Position numbers and translations under genes: made by a program. Below the pieces are notes generated by a model. That model was not told the origin of the DNA, did no database searches, and saw only the letters and a program-made list of their open reading frames with translations. Positions 43,078 to 52,299 of a DNA stretch of 64,000 bases are shown here, piece after piece (the stretch's first letter is position 1; the number at the start of each line of letters is the position of its first letter). Origin of the DNA: Lactiplantibacillus pingfangensis (GTDB taxonomy: Bacteria > Bacillota > Bacilli > Lactobacillales > Lactobacillaceae); contig NZ_BJDG01000004.1 of assembly GCF_005404945.1 (NCBI RefSeq), positions 62,001 through 126,000 of the forward strand, in the 5' to 3' direction.

Positions 43078-44451
43078 TTAGGCTTGATATTTAGCTGATT
43101 CATCTAGGTCTGCCCGAATTGAGTTATACATTTTATCCAGGCCATAAAACATTAGTAAAACAATACAAATAATATCAATTAGTAATGGCAAATAGATAAA
43201 GATGAAATTTATCGCCTGCAGGGCTGAGGCAGTCTGAACAGCTTTGCCACCTACGTAGCCACCAATATTTAAAGCAAAACCTAAAATAATGACACCGATA
43301 CCAGAACCGATTTTTTCGGAAAAGCTCCCCGCGCTAAAAGTTAGCCCTTCTGCACGTTTGCCAAACTTCCATTCGCCATAATCAACTGTATCCCCAAACA
43401 TCGCATAAATTAGGCCAAAAATTGCTGCGGAACCAGTTCCTTTTAAGACATTACCAGCAATAATCAAGGGTACATTATGACTACCAATTAAAATGACTAA
43501 ACACCCCAAAGTGTTTAACCCTAATCCGCTCATCACAATCGTCTTTTTGCTGAATTTTGCAGCCAGCGGGATTAACACCACTGACCCTAGAATCATCGGA
43601 ATATAGTTTGCGGTTCCTAGGGCACCAACATAGTCCGCACTTCCCATAATATATTTTGCAAAATACACGTTGACCCCACCAAGTCCAGCGGTAATAAATG
43701 TTAAGATCATGATTACTAGCACGATCCACCAATATTTATTTTTGGAAACAACTTTAATTTTATCTCGTAATTTTCCAGTATCGGTAACCCTTGATACTGC
43801 AACCACCCGTTCTTTAGTATTTCGATAACACAGTAAATATGCCAGACTCGCGATAATTCCGTAGATCACAGCTAAGAAAAACCATCCCTGGCGTCCATTA
43901 CCAAAAAATACTACTAGTGGTAACGTCACAACTGTCAACCCCCAGCCACCAACACTGCCTAACATATTCCGATAACTGCTCAATTCACTGCGTTCAATTG
44001 GGTTCGTTGAAGATAATGAAATCATCGTATTATAGGGAACTGAGATTGCAGAAAAAATAAACATGGCAAAAATATAAGTTACAAAAGCGTAAACAGTTTT
44101 AAAACCACTGCTAAAATCAGGAACACTGTACATTAATATCAGCGCAATTCCGAATGGAACGGCTAGGCGTTTAAGCCATGGTCGCGCTTTTTCACGACCA
44201 TTGTCATCCTGCTCGTCTAAAAACGCGCCCACTCCCAGATCAAACAGCCCATCAATGATTTTTGCAACCAATAACAGTGTTCCCACAACTGCCGCCGTAA
44301 TACCAACCACATCAGTATAATAAAATACCATGTACGTATTCGCAGTCGTTAACAATAAATTAGCAGCAAAGTTGCCCAGTCCATACGAAACCTTTTCCGG
44401 GAGCTTAATATCTTTGCTGTTTGGTTTATTAATCTTAGACGAAACGCTCAT
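43078..44451 (-). CDS. GPH-family glycoside:cation symporter
   Basis: 457 residues, ATG with GGAGG. Twelve membrane helices. KVSYGLGNFAANLLLTT near 19 and the GVGAFLDEQDDNGREKARPWL loop near 80 are diagnostic of the glycoside-pentoside-hexuronide family. FGDTVDYGEWKFGKRAEGL near 345 is the second conserved loop. It starts two bases after the rhamnosidase gene, so the two are one operon, and uptake of rhamnose-containing disaccharides or glycosides is the natural role. Confidence 0.9.
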   Translation of the reverse strand: MSVSSKINKPNSKDIKLPEKVSYGLGNFAANLLLTTANTYMVFYYTDVVGITAAVVGTLLLVAKIIDGLFDLGVGAFLDEQDDNGREKARPWLKRLAVPFGIALILMYSVPDFSSGFKTVYAFVTYIFAMFIFSAISVPYNTMISLSSTNPIERSELSSYRNMLGSVGGWGLTVVTLPLVVFFGNGRQGWFFLAVIYGIIASLAYLLCYRNTKERVVAVSRVTDTGKLRDKIKVVSKNKYWWIVLVIMILTFITAGLGGVNVYFAKYIMGSADYVGALGTANYIPMILGSVVLIPLAAKFSKKTIVMSGLGLNTLGCLVILIGSHNVPLIIAGNVLKGTGSAAIFGLIYAMFGDTVDYGEWKFGKRAEGLTFSAGSFSEKIGSGIGVIILGFALNIGGYVGGKAVQTASALQAINFIFIYLPLLIDIICIVLLMFYGLDKMYNSIRADLDESAKYQA

Positions 44452-44453
44452 AA

Positions 44454-46769
44454 TTAACTTTCCTCCAACACCACCGCCACTGGTGCGGTATAGTTCAACA
44501 CTAGTCGCTCATTCTGAACCTTCCAATCAACATTGACCATGCCCACTGGTGTCTTGACTGAGCCCTTCGCCCACTGCAAATATCCTGGTGTTGGTTTGAT
44601 TGCCACCGTTCGATAACCTGGCTCTGCCGGTGACACTCCAAGAATCGTGGTTGGCAACTCATACAAAGCTAATGCGCCCCACGCGTGACACTCACTTCGT
44701 TCACCAGCCTCAGCTTCAACACTAGTAGTACAATTTTTGGCAATCATCCGCCGCCAAATCTCCCAGTACTGATTGCTTTCAGCATATAAGCCAACTTGTT
44801 TTAAAGCTGCAAATAAATAAAATGACATTGCAACCGAACATTGGGCGTACTCCTGTCGATGGTCAATGGTTCGTTTCAAGTTGCGTTGACCTTGCTCATA
44901 TGAAAGAACATGCGTCAAAATGCCAAAAACTTGTGCATGCTGACTATAGGTTTCCAAGTTGGGACCATCTTGAATCATGCCATTCTTACCCATGCAATAT
45001 TTCTTAATAGCTATTCTCAGTTTGCTTGCTTGATCGAGATATTTATCTGCAAGCTTGTCAAATCCTAAATGTGCAACAATCTTAATTGCTGCTTGTAAAC
45101 CGTACAAGTACAACAAGCTTTCAAGGGTAACCGGACCTTTTTTCACAGCACTTGGCACGCCACTGGTTTGATTCCATTCCACTGCCCAGTCGATGAATGA
45201 CCAATACCTAGAAATACCATTTAAACCACCCAAGTTATCCAAATAGCCTTGATCGGTGACATGCCTGTCAAAATAGGCTAAAATCCGTTCAATTGTTGGT
45301 AGGTTGTCTTGCAATAATTGATGATCATCAAAATACATCATATGATCATAGATCATCCAAATATAATAAATCGAAAATGTTGGGATGATATTTTCTTCAA
45401 AACTTGGGGAGGATGCATTTAAGGTTCCATCTGGATTTTGTGAACATTTAAAGTCATCAATCGCTTTTCTGGCCAATCGGTCGTCAGCCGAAATCGCATA
45501 TGTGTATAAAATCTGTGCCCGCGTGTCCATTAAATATTGTTGTTGTTCATAGTAAGGACAGTCTTCATAAGTTTCATGCATACACCGCCGCAAAGTCCGT
45601 TCACTCAATTGCCAAATGTCTTGCAAACTTGAATCCGATGTCTGAACTTGTGTTTGGACTTCAAGTGGATAACCAGTGGACTCATAATTAAATTGTGTCA
45701 GGGTCAACGGCTGCTGCCCGGTTTCAATCTTTAATCGAATAAATCGAAATGTCCGCAACCAAAACGGCACATACATTTCTGGGCTACTAATGGTTCCCAT
45801 ACCGTTAACCGTATAAGTGTCAAAAAAGCCTTCCAAATTACCGTTTTTGGCATCTTCTCGATCTGCTTTAACATGGATGGTCAAACCATTCACCATTTCA
45901 GTTTCGGGCTTCACATAAGCTTCGGATTGTAAAATTTTAATCCGTGCCTGTTTCCCCTCAACAACTGATAATCGTAAATAGCCCGTTTGTTCAGCATTGG
46001 CCGTAATCTCGACAATTGCATGTTGCTTAGCCGGAATCGTTAACGGCTGGTCATCCAACAAAAATGCATTCCAACTCGTTAAAGTACTGTTAGTTTGAAC
46101 CAACTGCTTTATGCCACCAAAACGAGCAAGCTTCCGTTTCATAAACGGGACTGTCCGAGCCACTAAATTTTTCACTTTCAAGACGTTTGGTATTTCATTT
46201 TGTCGATACGATTTTGCTTGTTGCCAGCCAGTTAAATCAGCATCTGTGTCCAGCCATTTTTGTAAAATCAGTGTGCTACTGCTTTTTTCATAAATTTGTA
46301 AGGGAGCAAAGTCATTTGCTTCACTTACAATTTCAAAATGACGATTAGTAAATGTAAGCCAGTTAGGATCAGTTTTTAAGTCATAGCGCATCTGTTCAGT
46401 CACAACTTTGCCTTGAACATACAGCCCAGGCATTTCGGTTCTCACAACACCATAGTTGCCGGCAAGATGAATATCTGGATAACGTAATACTTTTACCCCA
46501 ATCACATTAAGCCCAACGTGTAAGTAATTACTAATGTCTAATGTATCAACATACCATTTTTTCTGATTGCCCTTTAAAGGTCCAACTTCAACTAATTTTC
46601 CATTCACATAAAATTTATAGCGCGAGTCTGCGGTCACTTTAATTTTTGCCAATTCAATGGGACTTGTAATCTCAAGAGAACGCCTAAACAAGACTAACCT
46701 TGGGATTTGTTGATCTTTAGCTGTCCAATCCGGTGTCCAGATCCAACCTGAAGTATCATTTGCATTCAT
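44454..46769 (-). CDS. Alpha-L-rhamnosidase (GH78-type)
   Basis: 771 residues, ATG with GAGGAGGAAAG. An N-terminal beta domain contains FYVNGKLVEVGPLKG near 53. The catalytic (alpha/alpha)6 barrel starts near 370: ETYEDCPYYEQQQYLMDTR carries the general-acid region, with WSFIDWAVEW near 503 lining the pocket. A C-terminal beta domain follows SECHAWGALALYELP near 690. It removes terminal rhamnose from glycosides such as plant flavonoids. No signal peptide, so it acts inside the cell on imported substrate. Confidence 0.9.
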   Translation of the reverse strand: MNANDTSGWIWTPDWTAKDQQIPRLVLFRRSLEITSPIELAKIKVTADSRYKFYVNGKLVEVGPLKGNQKKWYVDTLDISNYLHVGLNVIGVKVLRYPDIHLAGNYGVVRTEMPGLYVQGKVVTEQMRYDLKTDPNWLTFTNRHFEIVSEANDFAPLQIYEKSSSTLILQKWLDTDADLTGWQQAKSYRQNEIPNVLKVKNLVARTVPFMKRKLARFGGIKQLVQTNSTLTSWNAFLLDDQPLTIPAKQHAIVEITANAEQTGYLRLSVVEGKQARIKILQSEAYVKPETEMVNGLTIHVKADREDAKNGNLEGFFDTYTVNGMGTISSPEMYVPFWLRTFRFIRLKIETGQQPLTLTQFNYESTGYPLEVQTQVQTSDSSLQDIWQLSERTLRRCMHETYEDCPYYEQQQYLMDTRAQILYTYAISADDRLARKAIDDFKCSQNPDGTLNASSPSFEENIIPTFSIYYIWMIYDHMMYFDDHQLLQDNLPTIERILAYFDRHVTDQGYLDNLGGLNGISRYWSFIDWAVEWNQTSGVPSAVKKGPVTLESLLYLYGLQAAIKIVAHLGFDKLADKYLDQASKLRIAIKKYCMGKNGMIQDGPNLETYSQHAQVFGILTHVLSYEQGQRNLKRTIDHRQEYAQCSVAMSFYLFAALKQVGLYAESNQYWEIWRRMIAKNCTTSVEAEAGERSECHAWGALALYELPTTILGVSPAEPGYRTVAIKPTPGYLQWAKGSVKTPVGMVNVDWKVQNERLVLNYTAPVAVVLEES

Positions 46770-46792
46770 AAACTTTCCTCCTCACGCCAATA

Positions 46793-46821
46793 ATTGTATT
46801 CGCTTTCAAAATCGGATACAA
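46793..46821 (-). promoter_or_regulatory. Promoter of the rhamnosidase operon
   Basis: TTGTAT (complement 46816-46821), 17-base spacer, TACAAT (complement 46793-46798), close to the rhamnosidase ribosome site. It lies in the divergent spacer shared with the AraC-family gene, the natural place for activator binding. Confidence 0.6.
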
Positions 46822-46937
46822 TGTACGTACTGGTTAGGTTTTATTGATCTTATATCATATATCAGCGTGTATTTTGCCAATATATTGATAAAATGCAAAC
46901 ACAATTCACCAAAAAATATGTAAAAGAAGTGGTTCAA

Positions 46938-47990
46938 ATGACTTTAACCGAATTGCTAGCTCAAATGCACAATTACACTAAAATTGAAAAATACTTAATG
47001 ACTCACAGAGATATTCGGAATAATCAACAACTTATCAACAACTTTAATCAGCATTTAAATCCTGATGAAACTGATAAGATGCTAGTCCCAATCATTAATG
47101 AATCTGACACCAGTGAACCAAGTACCTTTCCGGCTGACTTTTTCTTTTCCGAAGATGATCCGTTAAAAGTAAAAATGACACAACACACGCGCTACTCAAC
47201 CCCCATCCTGCATAAACATGATTTTTACGAAATGTTTTATGTTTATGAGGGCGAATTCATCCAACATATCAATCACGAAACAATGACCATGCATACTGGT
47301 GAAATCTGCTTAATTCAACCAGGCGTCTATCATTCACTAGATGTTGATAACTACAGCATCGTGCTAAATATTTTGATTGAGCGTCATACCTTTGAATCTA
47401 TTTTTTTCAACGATTTAGTCGGAGATAGTACTTTTTCTACTTTCTTTCGGAATGACTTTTTTTCAGAAGAGCTCAATACTTATATTATTTTCAAAACACT
47501 AGGTGAACATGAAACACAAGATCTTATTCTTAAAATGTACTTAGAAATTTTAAATAAGCCACAGTACTACACTCAAGTGATTCATTCATATTTACTATTG
47601 CTTTTTAGTCATTTACTGAGGCATTTCATGCAAACGGCTATTATCCCAAAGCCTAATAAGAAACAAGATCTGATTGACTTCAAAATTATTACTGCTATTC
47701 AAAAGAACTATCAACAAATTACCTTATCAAAACTCGCACATCAATTTCACTACTCAACTCAATATATTTCTCAACGTGTTAAGCATGCAACAGGATTGTC
47801 TTTCAGCCAATTCTTACTACAGCGTCGTATGCAGATTGCGACCGAATTATTAAAAAGTACCGATAAAAAGATTAAGATAATCAGTGCCGAGGTCGGTTAC
47901 AACAATGATGAAAACTTTATTCGGACTTTTAAACGTGAAAACGGCATGCCGCCAGCAAGGTTTCGAGCAAATCATCAATCATTAAATTAA
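46938..47990 (+). CDS. AraC-family regulator of the rhamnosidase cluster
   Basis: 350 residues from the ATG at 46938, preceded by GAAGTGG; an in-frame ATG at 46893 has no ribosome site but cannot be excluded. The cupin-type sensor is near 85-135 (HKHDFYEMFYVYEGEF, then GEICLIQPGVYHS). The C-terminal double helix-turn-helix covers about 250-350 (TLSKLAHQFHYSTQYISQRV and IISAEVGYNNDENFIRTFKR). It is expected to activate the divergent rhamnosidase operon on binding rhamnose or a rhamnoside, by analogy with RhaS-type regulators. Confidence 0.85.
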   Translation: MTLTELLAQMHNYTKIEKYLMTHRDIRNNQQLINNFNQHLNPDETDKMLVPIINESDTSEPSTFPADFFFSEDDPLKVKMTQHTRYSTPILHKHDFYEMFYVYEGEFIQHINHETMTMHTGEICLIQPGVYHSLDVDNYSIVLNILIERHTFESIFFNDLVGDSTFSTFFRNDFFSEELNTYIIFKTLGEHETQDLILKMYLEILNKPQYYTQVIHSYLLLLFSHLLRHFMQTAIIPKPNKKQDLIDFKIITAIQKNYQQITLSKLAHQFHYSTQYISQRVKHATGLSFSQFLLQRRMQIATELLKSTDKKIKIISAEVGYNNDENFIRTFKRENGMPPARFRANHQSLN

Positions 47991-48026
47991 TGCTTACTAA
48001 CAATCTTGGTATAAAAAATCGAAAGA

Positions 48027-48130
48027 ACAAATCCGAATGCTAACCATCAACAAAACGTGCAACCTTTAGATATTTTGAAACTCTTTTACGCAAAAAACTC
48101 GTTGACGAAACACTGTCAACGAGTTTTTGG
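48027..48130 (+). pseudogene. Degenerate 3' end of a HAD gene plus identical terminator
   Basis: The frame reads NPNANHQQ, then VQPLDILKLF, matching the C-terminus of the HAD protein at 40991-41614 (DPNADHQQ and EQPLDILKLF), with a short internal deletion and many base changes. The terminator at 48091-48128 is identical to that at 41617-41653. No start codon or 5' part exists. It marks the right boundary of the rhamnosidase island and appears to be a divergent allele rather than a fresh copy. Confidence 0.75.
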
Positions 48131-48230
48131 GCCATAAGTATGATTAGCCAACCAAAGACTAAAAAGTTAAAAACTGTCGCAAATACTGTCACATCAACAA
48201 GTAACCATGCTTAATCTCAATTTTTGACCG

Positions 48231-49073
48231 TTAAGCCAAAAATCGGTTTGCTCTTTCAACAAAATCTGAACCATTTTGAAAAATGCTGCCGTGACCGGCA
48301 TCCGGATATATAACCAATTCGCTATTAGCGAGTTGCCGATGCAAGTCATACATATTGGGCTCAGTTGGCACCATTCGATCATTGTCACCATTCACAACCA
48401 AAACTGGTTGCCGTATTTCCGACAAATCAGCCGGTTGTGCGCATCCCCAACGATTAATCGCCTTTAATTGACGCCGATAGGCAAACCAAGAAATCGTACT
48501 GTCGCGTTGTTGTTGACGCCGTTTTAAGCGTTTCAAGAACTGGGCAGCACTGGTTTTACCATTGACTGTTCGTGTAAAGAATAATGTTGTTTTAATATCC
48601 TTGAAGGTGACCAAGGCCCGAACTAAATCCAGATCTGAAATACGAGTGACATTTTCAATTCCTTCGCCACCTCGAGGGCCAGTTCCAGCCAAAATTACTC
48701 GCTGAACGGCTTCAGGATGCTGCTCTAACATTTCTTGAGCAACCATTCCACCCATTGAAAAACCAAGTAGATTAACCTTAGTAAGTTTAAGTGCCTCGAT
48801 AAACTGCCAAGCATCCTTAGCCATACCTTGAATACGACCTGGCACTTTTCCAGTCGAAGTCCCGACCCCTTGATAATCAAACGTAATCACCCGCTGATGT
48901 TTGGCAAGACCATCAATCACCTCGGGATCCCAATTATCTAAATTGGCGGAAAGATGGGTCAATGCAATCAATGGTACACCAACAGCTTCACCTAAATCTC
49001 GATAAGCATAAGTAACACCATTGTCGCCCGTAATTTTTTGAGTTGGTACCTTAGTGTAATCAAAATTTTTCAT
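48231..49073 (-). CDS. Alpha/beta hydrolase
   Basis: 280 residues from the ATG at 49073 (AGGAAG nine bases upstream); the earlier GTG touches the ribosome site. Catalytic triad: Ser in LLGFSMGGMVA near 112, Asp in NGDNDRMVP near 225 and His in DAGHGSIF near 262. The oxyanion region LTHLSANLDNWD is near 40. Resembles chloroperoxidase/esterase-like hydrolases; substrate unknown. It follows the oxidoreductase gene by 13 bases in one operon. Confidence 0.88.
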   Translation of the reverse strand: MKNFDYTKVPTQKITGDNGVTYAYRDLGEAVGVPLIALTHLSANLDNWDPEVIDGLAKHQRVITFDYQGVGTSTGKVPGRIQGMAKDAWQFIEALKLTKVNLLGFSMGGMVAQEMLEQHPEAVQRVILAGTGPRGGEGIENVTRISDLDLVRALVTFKDIKTTLFFTRTVNGKTSAAQFLKRLKRRQQQRDSTISWFAYRRQLKAINRWGCAQPADLSEIRQPVLVVNGDNDRMVPTEPNMYDLHRQLANSELVIYPDAGHGSIFQNGSDFVERANRFLA

Positions 49074-49086
49074 ATCCGTCACCTTC

Positions 49087-50088
49087 CTAAAACTTAATCA
49101 GAACTTTGCCTTTAGTCCGGCCATTAGCAACTAAGGCTAACGCATCATTAACTTGTGCGAGTTTAAACTCAGTTGGATCAATTGCAGGAACAATGTTCTC
49201 ACGTTCAACGATTTCAGTAATTTTTGCCAATTGCGTCCCATCACTGCGGACAAAAATAAAATGATATTGGACACCTGCTTTTTTCGCTTGGCGATCAAGT
49301 TGCGCACCAGCCATTGAAAAGAGCAGTGTTTTAGCCACTGATAACTGATGATCTTGTGCAAACCGCCGATTAGGTCCCATCCGTAGTGAAAGTAAGCGAC
49401 CACCTGGTTTCAAAACCGACAGCTCGTGAACCAATTCCCGTTTGCCAATCGTATCAATCACATAGTCAACTGGCGTGAGTTTTTCCCAATAATTTTCTTT
49501 CTTATAGTTAAAGTATTGTGAAATACCCATGGCAGTTGCAGTTTCTTCTCCGCGAGCATTGCCACTTACCATCACTTTCAAGCCTAATTCTTTAGCAATT
49601 GGGATGGCCAGCTGACCAAAGGAACCTGAGCCACCTGGAATCATCACACTTTGTCCAGGTTGCGCCCCCAACTCTTCTTTGAAACCTTGATAGGCGGTTA
49701 AACCGGTTAAAGCAACCGCAGCAGCGTGTTCAAAGTCCAAATTTTTAGGTTTTAAGGCGACTGCTTGTTCATCAATCGTCACAAATTCCGCAAATGCACC
49801 AATCTTAGTCAATGGCAACCGTGAATAGATTTCATCACCAACGTGAAAACGCTGGACTTTTGAACCGACTGCAGTCACAATGCCAGATAACTCATTTCCC
49901 ATTGTGACTGGCATGGCGTAATTTTGAATCAACTTCACACTGCCACTCCCAATCAGATGTTCCAACGGATTGACTGCCGCCACTTTAACCTGAACAAGAA
50001 CTTCATTATTGTTAGGAACTGGTTTGGGCAGGTCCTGTACGACCAATTTAAACGCTTTTTCATATTTCATTAATTGCGCTGCTTGCAT
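49087..50088 (-). CDS. Zinc-free MDR-family NADP-dependent oxidoreductase (quinone reductase-like)
   Basis: 333 residues, ATG after GGGGC. MDR fold: N-terminal GroES-like part (VKVAAVNPLEHLIGSG near 30, MGNELSGIV near 59) and a nucleotide-binding part (GQSVMIPGGSGSFGQLAIPIAK near 143). No catalytic zinc cysteines, so it belongs to the quinone/enone reductase group, using NADPH to reduce an electrophile. The promoter upstream is flanked by operators likely bound by the divergent TetR regulator. Confidence 0.88.
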   Translation of the reverse strand: MQAAQLMKYEKAFKLVVQDLPKPVPNNNEVLVQVKVAAVNPLEHLIGSGSVKLIQNYAMPVTMGNELSGIVTAVGSKVQRFHVGDEIYSRLPLTKIGAFAEFVTIDEQAVALKPKNLDFEHAAAVALTGLTAYQGFKEELGAQPGQSVMIPGGSGSFGQLAIPIAKELGLKVMVSGNARGEETATAMGISQYFNYKKENYWEKLTPVDYVIDTIGKRELVHELSVLKPGGRLLSLRMGPNRRFAQDHQLSVAKTLLFSMAGAQLDRQAKKAGVQYHFIFVRSDGTQLAKITEIVERENIVPAIDPTEFKLAQVNDALALVANGRTKGKVLIKF

Positions 50089-50134
50089 TTTTAATAAGCC
50101 CCTTTTTTACCCGACTTAAGTAACTTTTTCTCTA

Positions 50135-50179
50135 TTTTGTAACTGGACACAGTATAACAAGCTAAGTTACAAAAAGCAA
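50135..50179 (-). promoter_or_regulatory. Promoter and TetR-type operator of the oxidoreductase operon
   Basis: TTGCTT (complement 50174-50179), 17-base spacer, TATACT (complement 50151-50156). The promoter is bracketed by an exact inverted repeat TTTTGTAACT (50135-50144) and AGTTACAAAA (50165-50174). Two more copies of AGTAACTTT lie at about 50119 and 50184. A repressor bound to these sites would block transcription. Confidence 0.7.
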
Positions 50180-50245
50180 ATAAAGTAACTTTACGAATTG
50201 ATTTGTGTTAGACTAGGTTTAATCAATTAGTCAAGGAGGGGTTTT

Positions 50246-50788
50246 ATGGCTCAAAACACCCGTGCCAAAATTATTGCAACGGCCGAAGCGCTCATCAGCC
50301 AAACTGGCAATGCCGGAATTACACTCAACCAGATTGCTGAACAACTCGGCATGACCCACGCCGCTATCTATAAACACTTCCGCAACAAACAGGAGCTCTG
50401 GGAAGCGGTCGCCGCCACTTGGTTTAAACGTGAAATCATTGATAAGATCCAAATTACAGCAACTGGGACCCCAGCTGAACAACTGCATGATTGGCTGTGG
50501 GCCTTCGTGACTGCTAAAAAAAGAACTTACAACACCAATCCTCAAATGTTTACACTCAACACGCAATATATTGATAACCAGCCAATGGCTCTGCGCACAG
50601 TCTTAAAAGACGCCTATCGAATCATTGATACACTCATGAACTACCATGATGAAAATTATGAACGGGCAGAGCTCATTCTGGCCGCTTTCTCAATTTTCAC
50701 ACTACCCAATTTTAAAGAGACTTGGAATGAGCCCGACTATCAGCCACGATTTGAACGCCTTTGGCAACTTATCAAAAATGGTCTATAA
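50246..50788 (+). CDS. TetR-family repressor
   Basis: 180 residues, ATG after AAGGAGGGG. Residues 1-50 are the TetR helix-turn-helix: ARAKIIATAEALI-type opening (TRAKIIATAEALISQTGNAG), then LNQIAEQLGMTHAAIYKHFRNK. The C-terminal ligand domain is not recognisable. Divergent from the oxidoreductase/hydrolase operon whose promoter is flanked by inverted repeats, so it very likely represses that operon and perhaps itself. The inducer is unknown. Confidence 0.9.
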   Translation: MAQNTRAKIIATAEALISQTGNAGITLNQIAEQLGMTHAAIYKHFRNKQELWEAVAATWFKREIIDKIQITATGTPAEQLHDWLWAFVTAKKRTYNTNPQMFTLNTQYIDNQPMALRTVLKDAYRIIDTLMNYHDENYERAELILAAFSIFTLPNFKETWNEPDYQPRFERLWQLIKNGL

Positions 50789-50790
50789 AG

Positions 50791-50836
50791 AAAACAGGAT
50801 TCCAAGTCGATTTTTCGACCCAGAATCCTGTTTTTT
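50791..50836. terminator. Bidirectional terminator after the TetR gene
   Basis: AAAACAGGATTC pairs with GAATCCTGTTTT, followed by T residues; it also serves the convergent membrane-protein gene. Confidence 0.9.
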
Positions 50837-50841
50837 AACGG

Positions 50842-51660
50842 CTAATTTTCACGATCTTCAAAAGCAACTTGCGCTGTAATCTGATAATCGCCGGGCTGTT
50901 CAATCGTTGCTGAACGTCCCGCAATCTTTTCCATGCCGCCAGTAATGACTGTGGAAGCCAGATATAACTTATAATCTTCATGCGCATCGTGGACATCGGT
51001 TAGCCCAACGCGCGTAATGTGTCCAACTGGTAATTGGTCAATTTGATTAATGCCGGCGTACACCGTCATTCGATGATTCTCAAGCTTTAATTGCGAATAA
51101 GGAATCTGAATGCCCTGACCAATCGCAGCAACCGGATCACCAGTCGCCTTAACTTGTTGCATGATATCTTGATCACTCATGCCACCATAATCCAAGCGTA
51201 CAATATTAGCAGCTTGCAGTTGATCAACAATTTGATGCACATTTCGTTGTTCTTCACGCGACGTTTTGACCGCGGCTGGTAACAACTCCTGGCCGTCAAA
51301 AATACCATTAGCCGGAATATAAGGCTGTTGGGCACCTTGGCGGGCTTGCTTTTCGGCGGCAAGCGCTTCTTTAGGCTTACCTCCTAATAACTTTTCAATT
51401 TTTGGTGATAAATCATACTTGGCCTTTTTCTCGGTGAAATAATAAATCACATTCAGCGTAATGAAATAAATAAGCACCAAGAAAACTAGCATGTAGAGCA
51501 AGCCCCGTAACCAGGCACCATTGCGCATCAACTGAATGGCAACATAGCCGAGATACAAGTTCCCAGCAATCCCAATTGCGATATAGATTTGGTTCTTGAT
51601 TTTTAAATTGACATTAACGTAGCCGAGGGCATGGTTGATCATATCTAAAATACTAAACAT
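50842..51660 (-). CDS. Conserved membrane protein of unknown function
   Basis: 272 residues. Two membrane helices near 25-75 (IAIGIAGNLYLGYVAIQLM and GLLYMLVFLVLIYFITL), then a large soluble domain of about 190 residues with mixed alpha/beta character (PIGHITRVGLTDVHDAHEDY-like segment near 215). I recognise it as a lactobacillus-typical hypothetical but no function. It follows the Ser-rich protein gene by three bases, so the two probably form an operon and may act together at the cell envelope. Confidence 0.75.
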   Translation of the reverse strand: MFSILDMINHALGYVNVNLKIKNQIYIAIGIAGNLYLGYVAIQLMRNGAWLRGLLYMLVFLVLIYFITLNVIYYFTEKKAKYDLSPKIEKLLGGKPKEALAAEKQARQGAQQPYIPANGIFDGQELLPAAVKTSREEQRNVHQIVDQLQAANIVRLDYGGMSDQDIMQQVKATGDPVAAIGQGIQIPYSQLKLENHRMTVYAGINQIDQLPVGHITRVGLTDVHDAHEDYKLYLASTVITGGMEKIAGRSATIEQPGDYQITAQVAFEDREN

Positions 51661-51663
51661 TGC

Positions 51664-52128
51664 CTAGTCGCCCCCGTTTGTTGTGGTATCGTTCGTATTG
51701 TCCGTCGTCGTCGTGGCAGAACTTGTGGCACTTGACGAAGACTCATCAGACGTCCCACTATTGGTCGACGAGCTTGCGGCTGAGCTAGAACTGGTATCCG
51801 TCGTTGAACTGGCAGAATTGGTATTTTCAGCCGAAGAACTGCTGGTCGTTTGCGTATCAGTCGTTGAACTGCTGCTTTCTTGTGAACTTTGATTATCTGA
51901 ATTAGATGACTCGTTACTCGAGTCTGATGAACTACTATCACTGTTTTTATCACTAGCATTTTTATCACTAGTTGTGCTGCTAGAAGTCGAGACGACGCGA
52001 CTACTGCTAGCCTTGGCACCATTAACTGTATTCGTTGTTTTATTGACAACCACATTGGTGGCGCCCAGTGCTAAAACGATCGAAACAATTGCAAATGGTG
52101 AAATAAATGGTGGTGTTCGATAAGCCAT
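51664..52128 (-). CDS. Membrane-anchored Ser/Thr-rich protein
   Basis: 154 residues from the ATG at 52128 (AGGGA nine bases upstream). One N-terminal helix (FISPFAIVSIVLALGAT) anchors it; the remaining 120 residues are almost only Ser, Thr, Asn, Asp and Glu, an unstructured linker likely outside the membrane. No LPXTG motif. The same DNA also gives an open arginine-rich frame in the -1 register, which is a codon-bias artefact. Partner of the following membrane protein gene. Confidence 0.75.
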   Translation of the reverse strand: MAYRTPPFISPFAIVSIVLALGATNVVVNKTTNTVNGAKASSSRVVSTSSSTTSDKNASDKNSDSSSSDSSNESSNSDNQSSQESSSSTTDTQTTSSSSAENTNSASSTTDTSSSSAASSSTNSGTSDESSSSATSSATTTTDNTNDTTTNGGD

Positions 52129-52271
52129 CGATGTCATTCCCTTCTAATCTTTCCATGCGATATTCTCAATCTCTAATTAAACCATGCTTATGGGTCAAAT
52201 GCATTAAAAGTGGTCGAAATTAATAAAGTCTTTAGGACAAGCTTACCACGTCTCAATCGCCTTTTGGGCAA

Positions 52272-52299
52272 GAAAAAAGCCGACAGCGTGTCGACTAGT
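52272..52299 (-). terminator. Terminator at the end of the Fur-family gene
   Basis: On the minus strand AGTCGACA pairs with TGTCGGCT (one mismatch) around CGC, followed by six T; the left arm overlaps the last codons of the gene. Confidence 0.75.

Noticed and set aside
41617-48130. Identical stem-loops as terminal inverted repeats of an insertion sequence
   Set aside because: They are in the same orientation, are terminators of HAD gene ends, and no transposase lies between them.
51683-51892. CRISPR or tandem-repeat array in the serine-codon region
   Set aside because: The repetitiveness comes from Ser/Thr codons of a real low-complexity protein; there are no fixed-length spacers.
51645-52055. 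Arginine/valine-rich 136-aa minus-strand ORF
   Set aside because: It is a frame-shifted shadow of the Ser-rich protein gene, caused by its codon bias, with no ribosome site.
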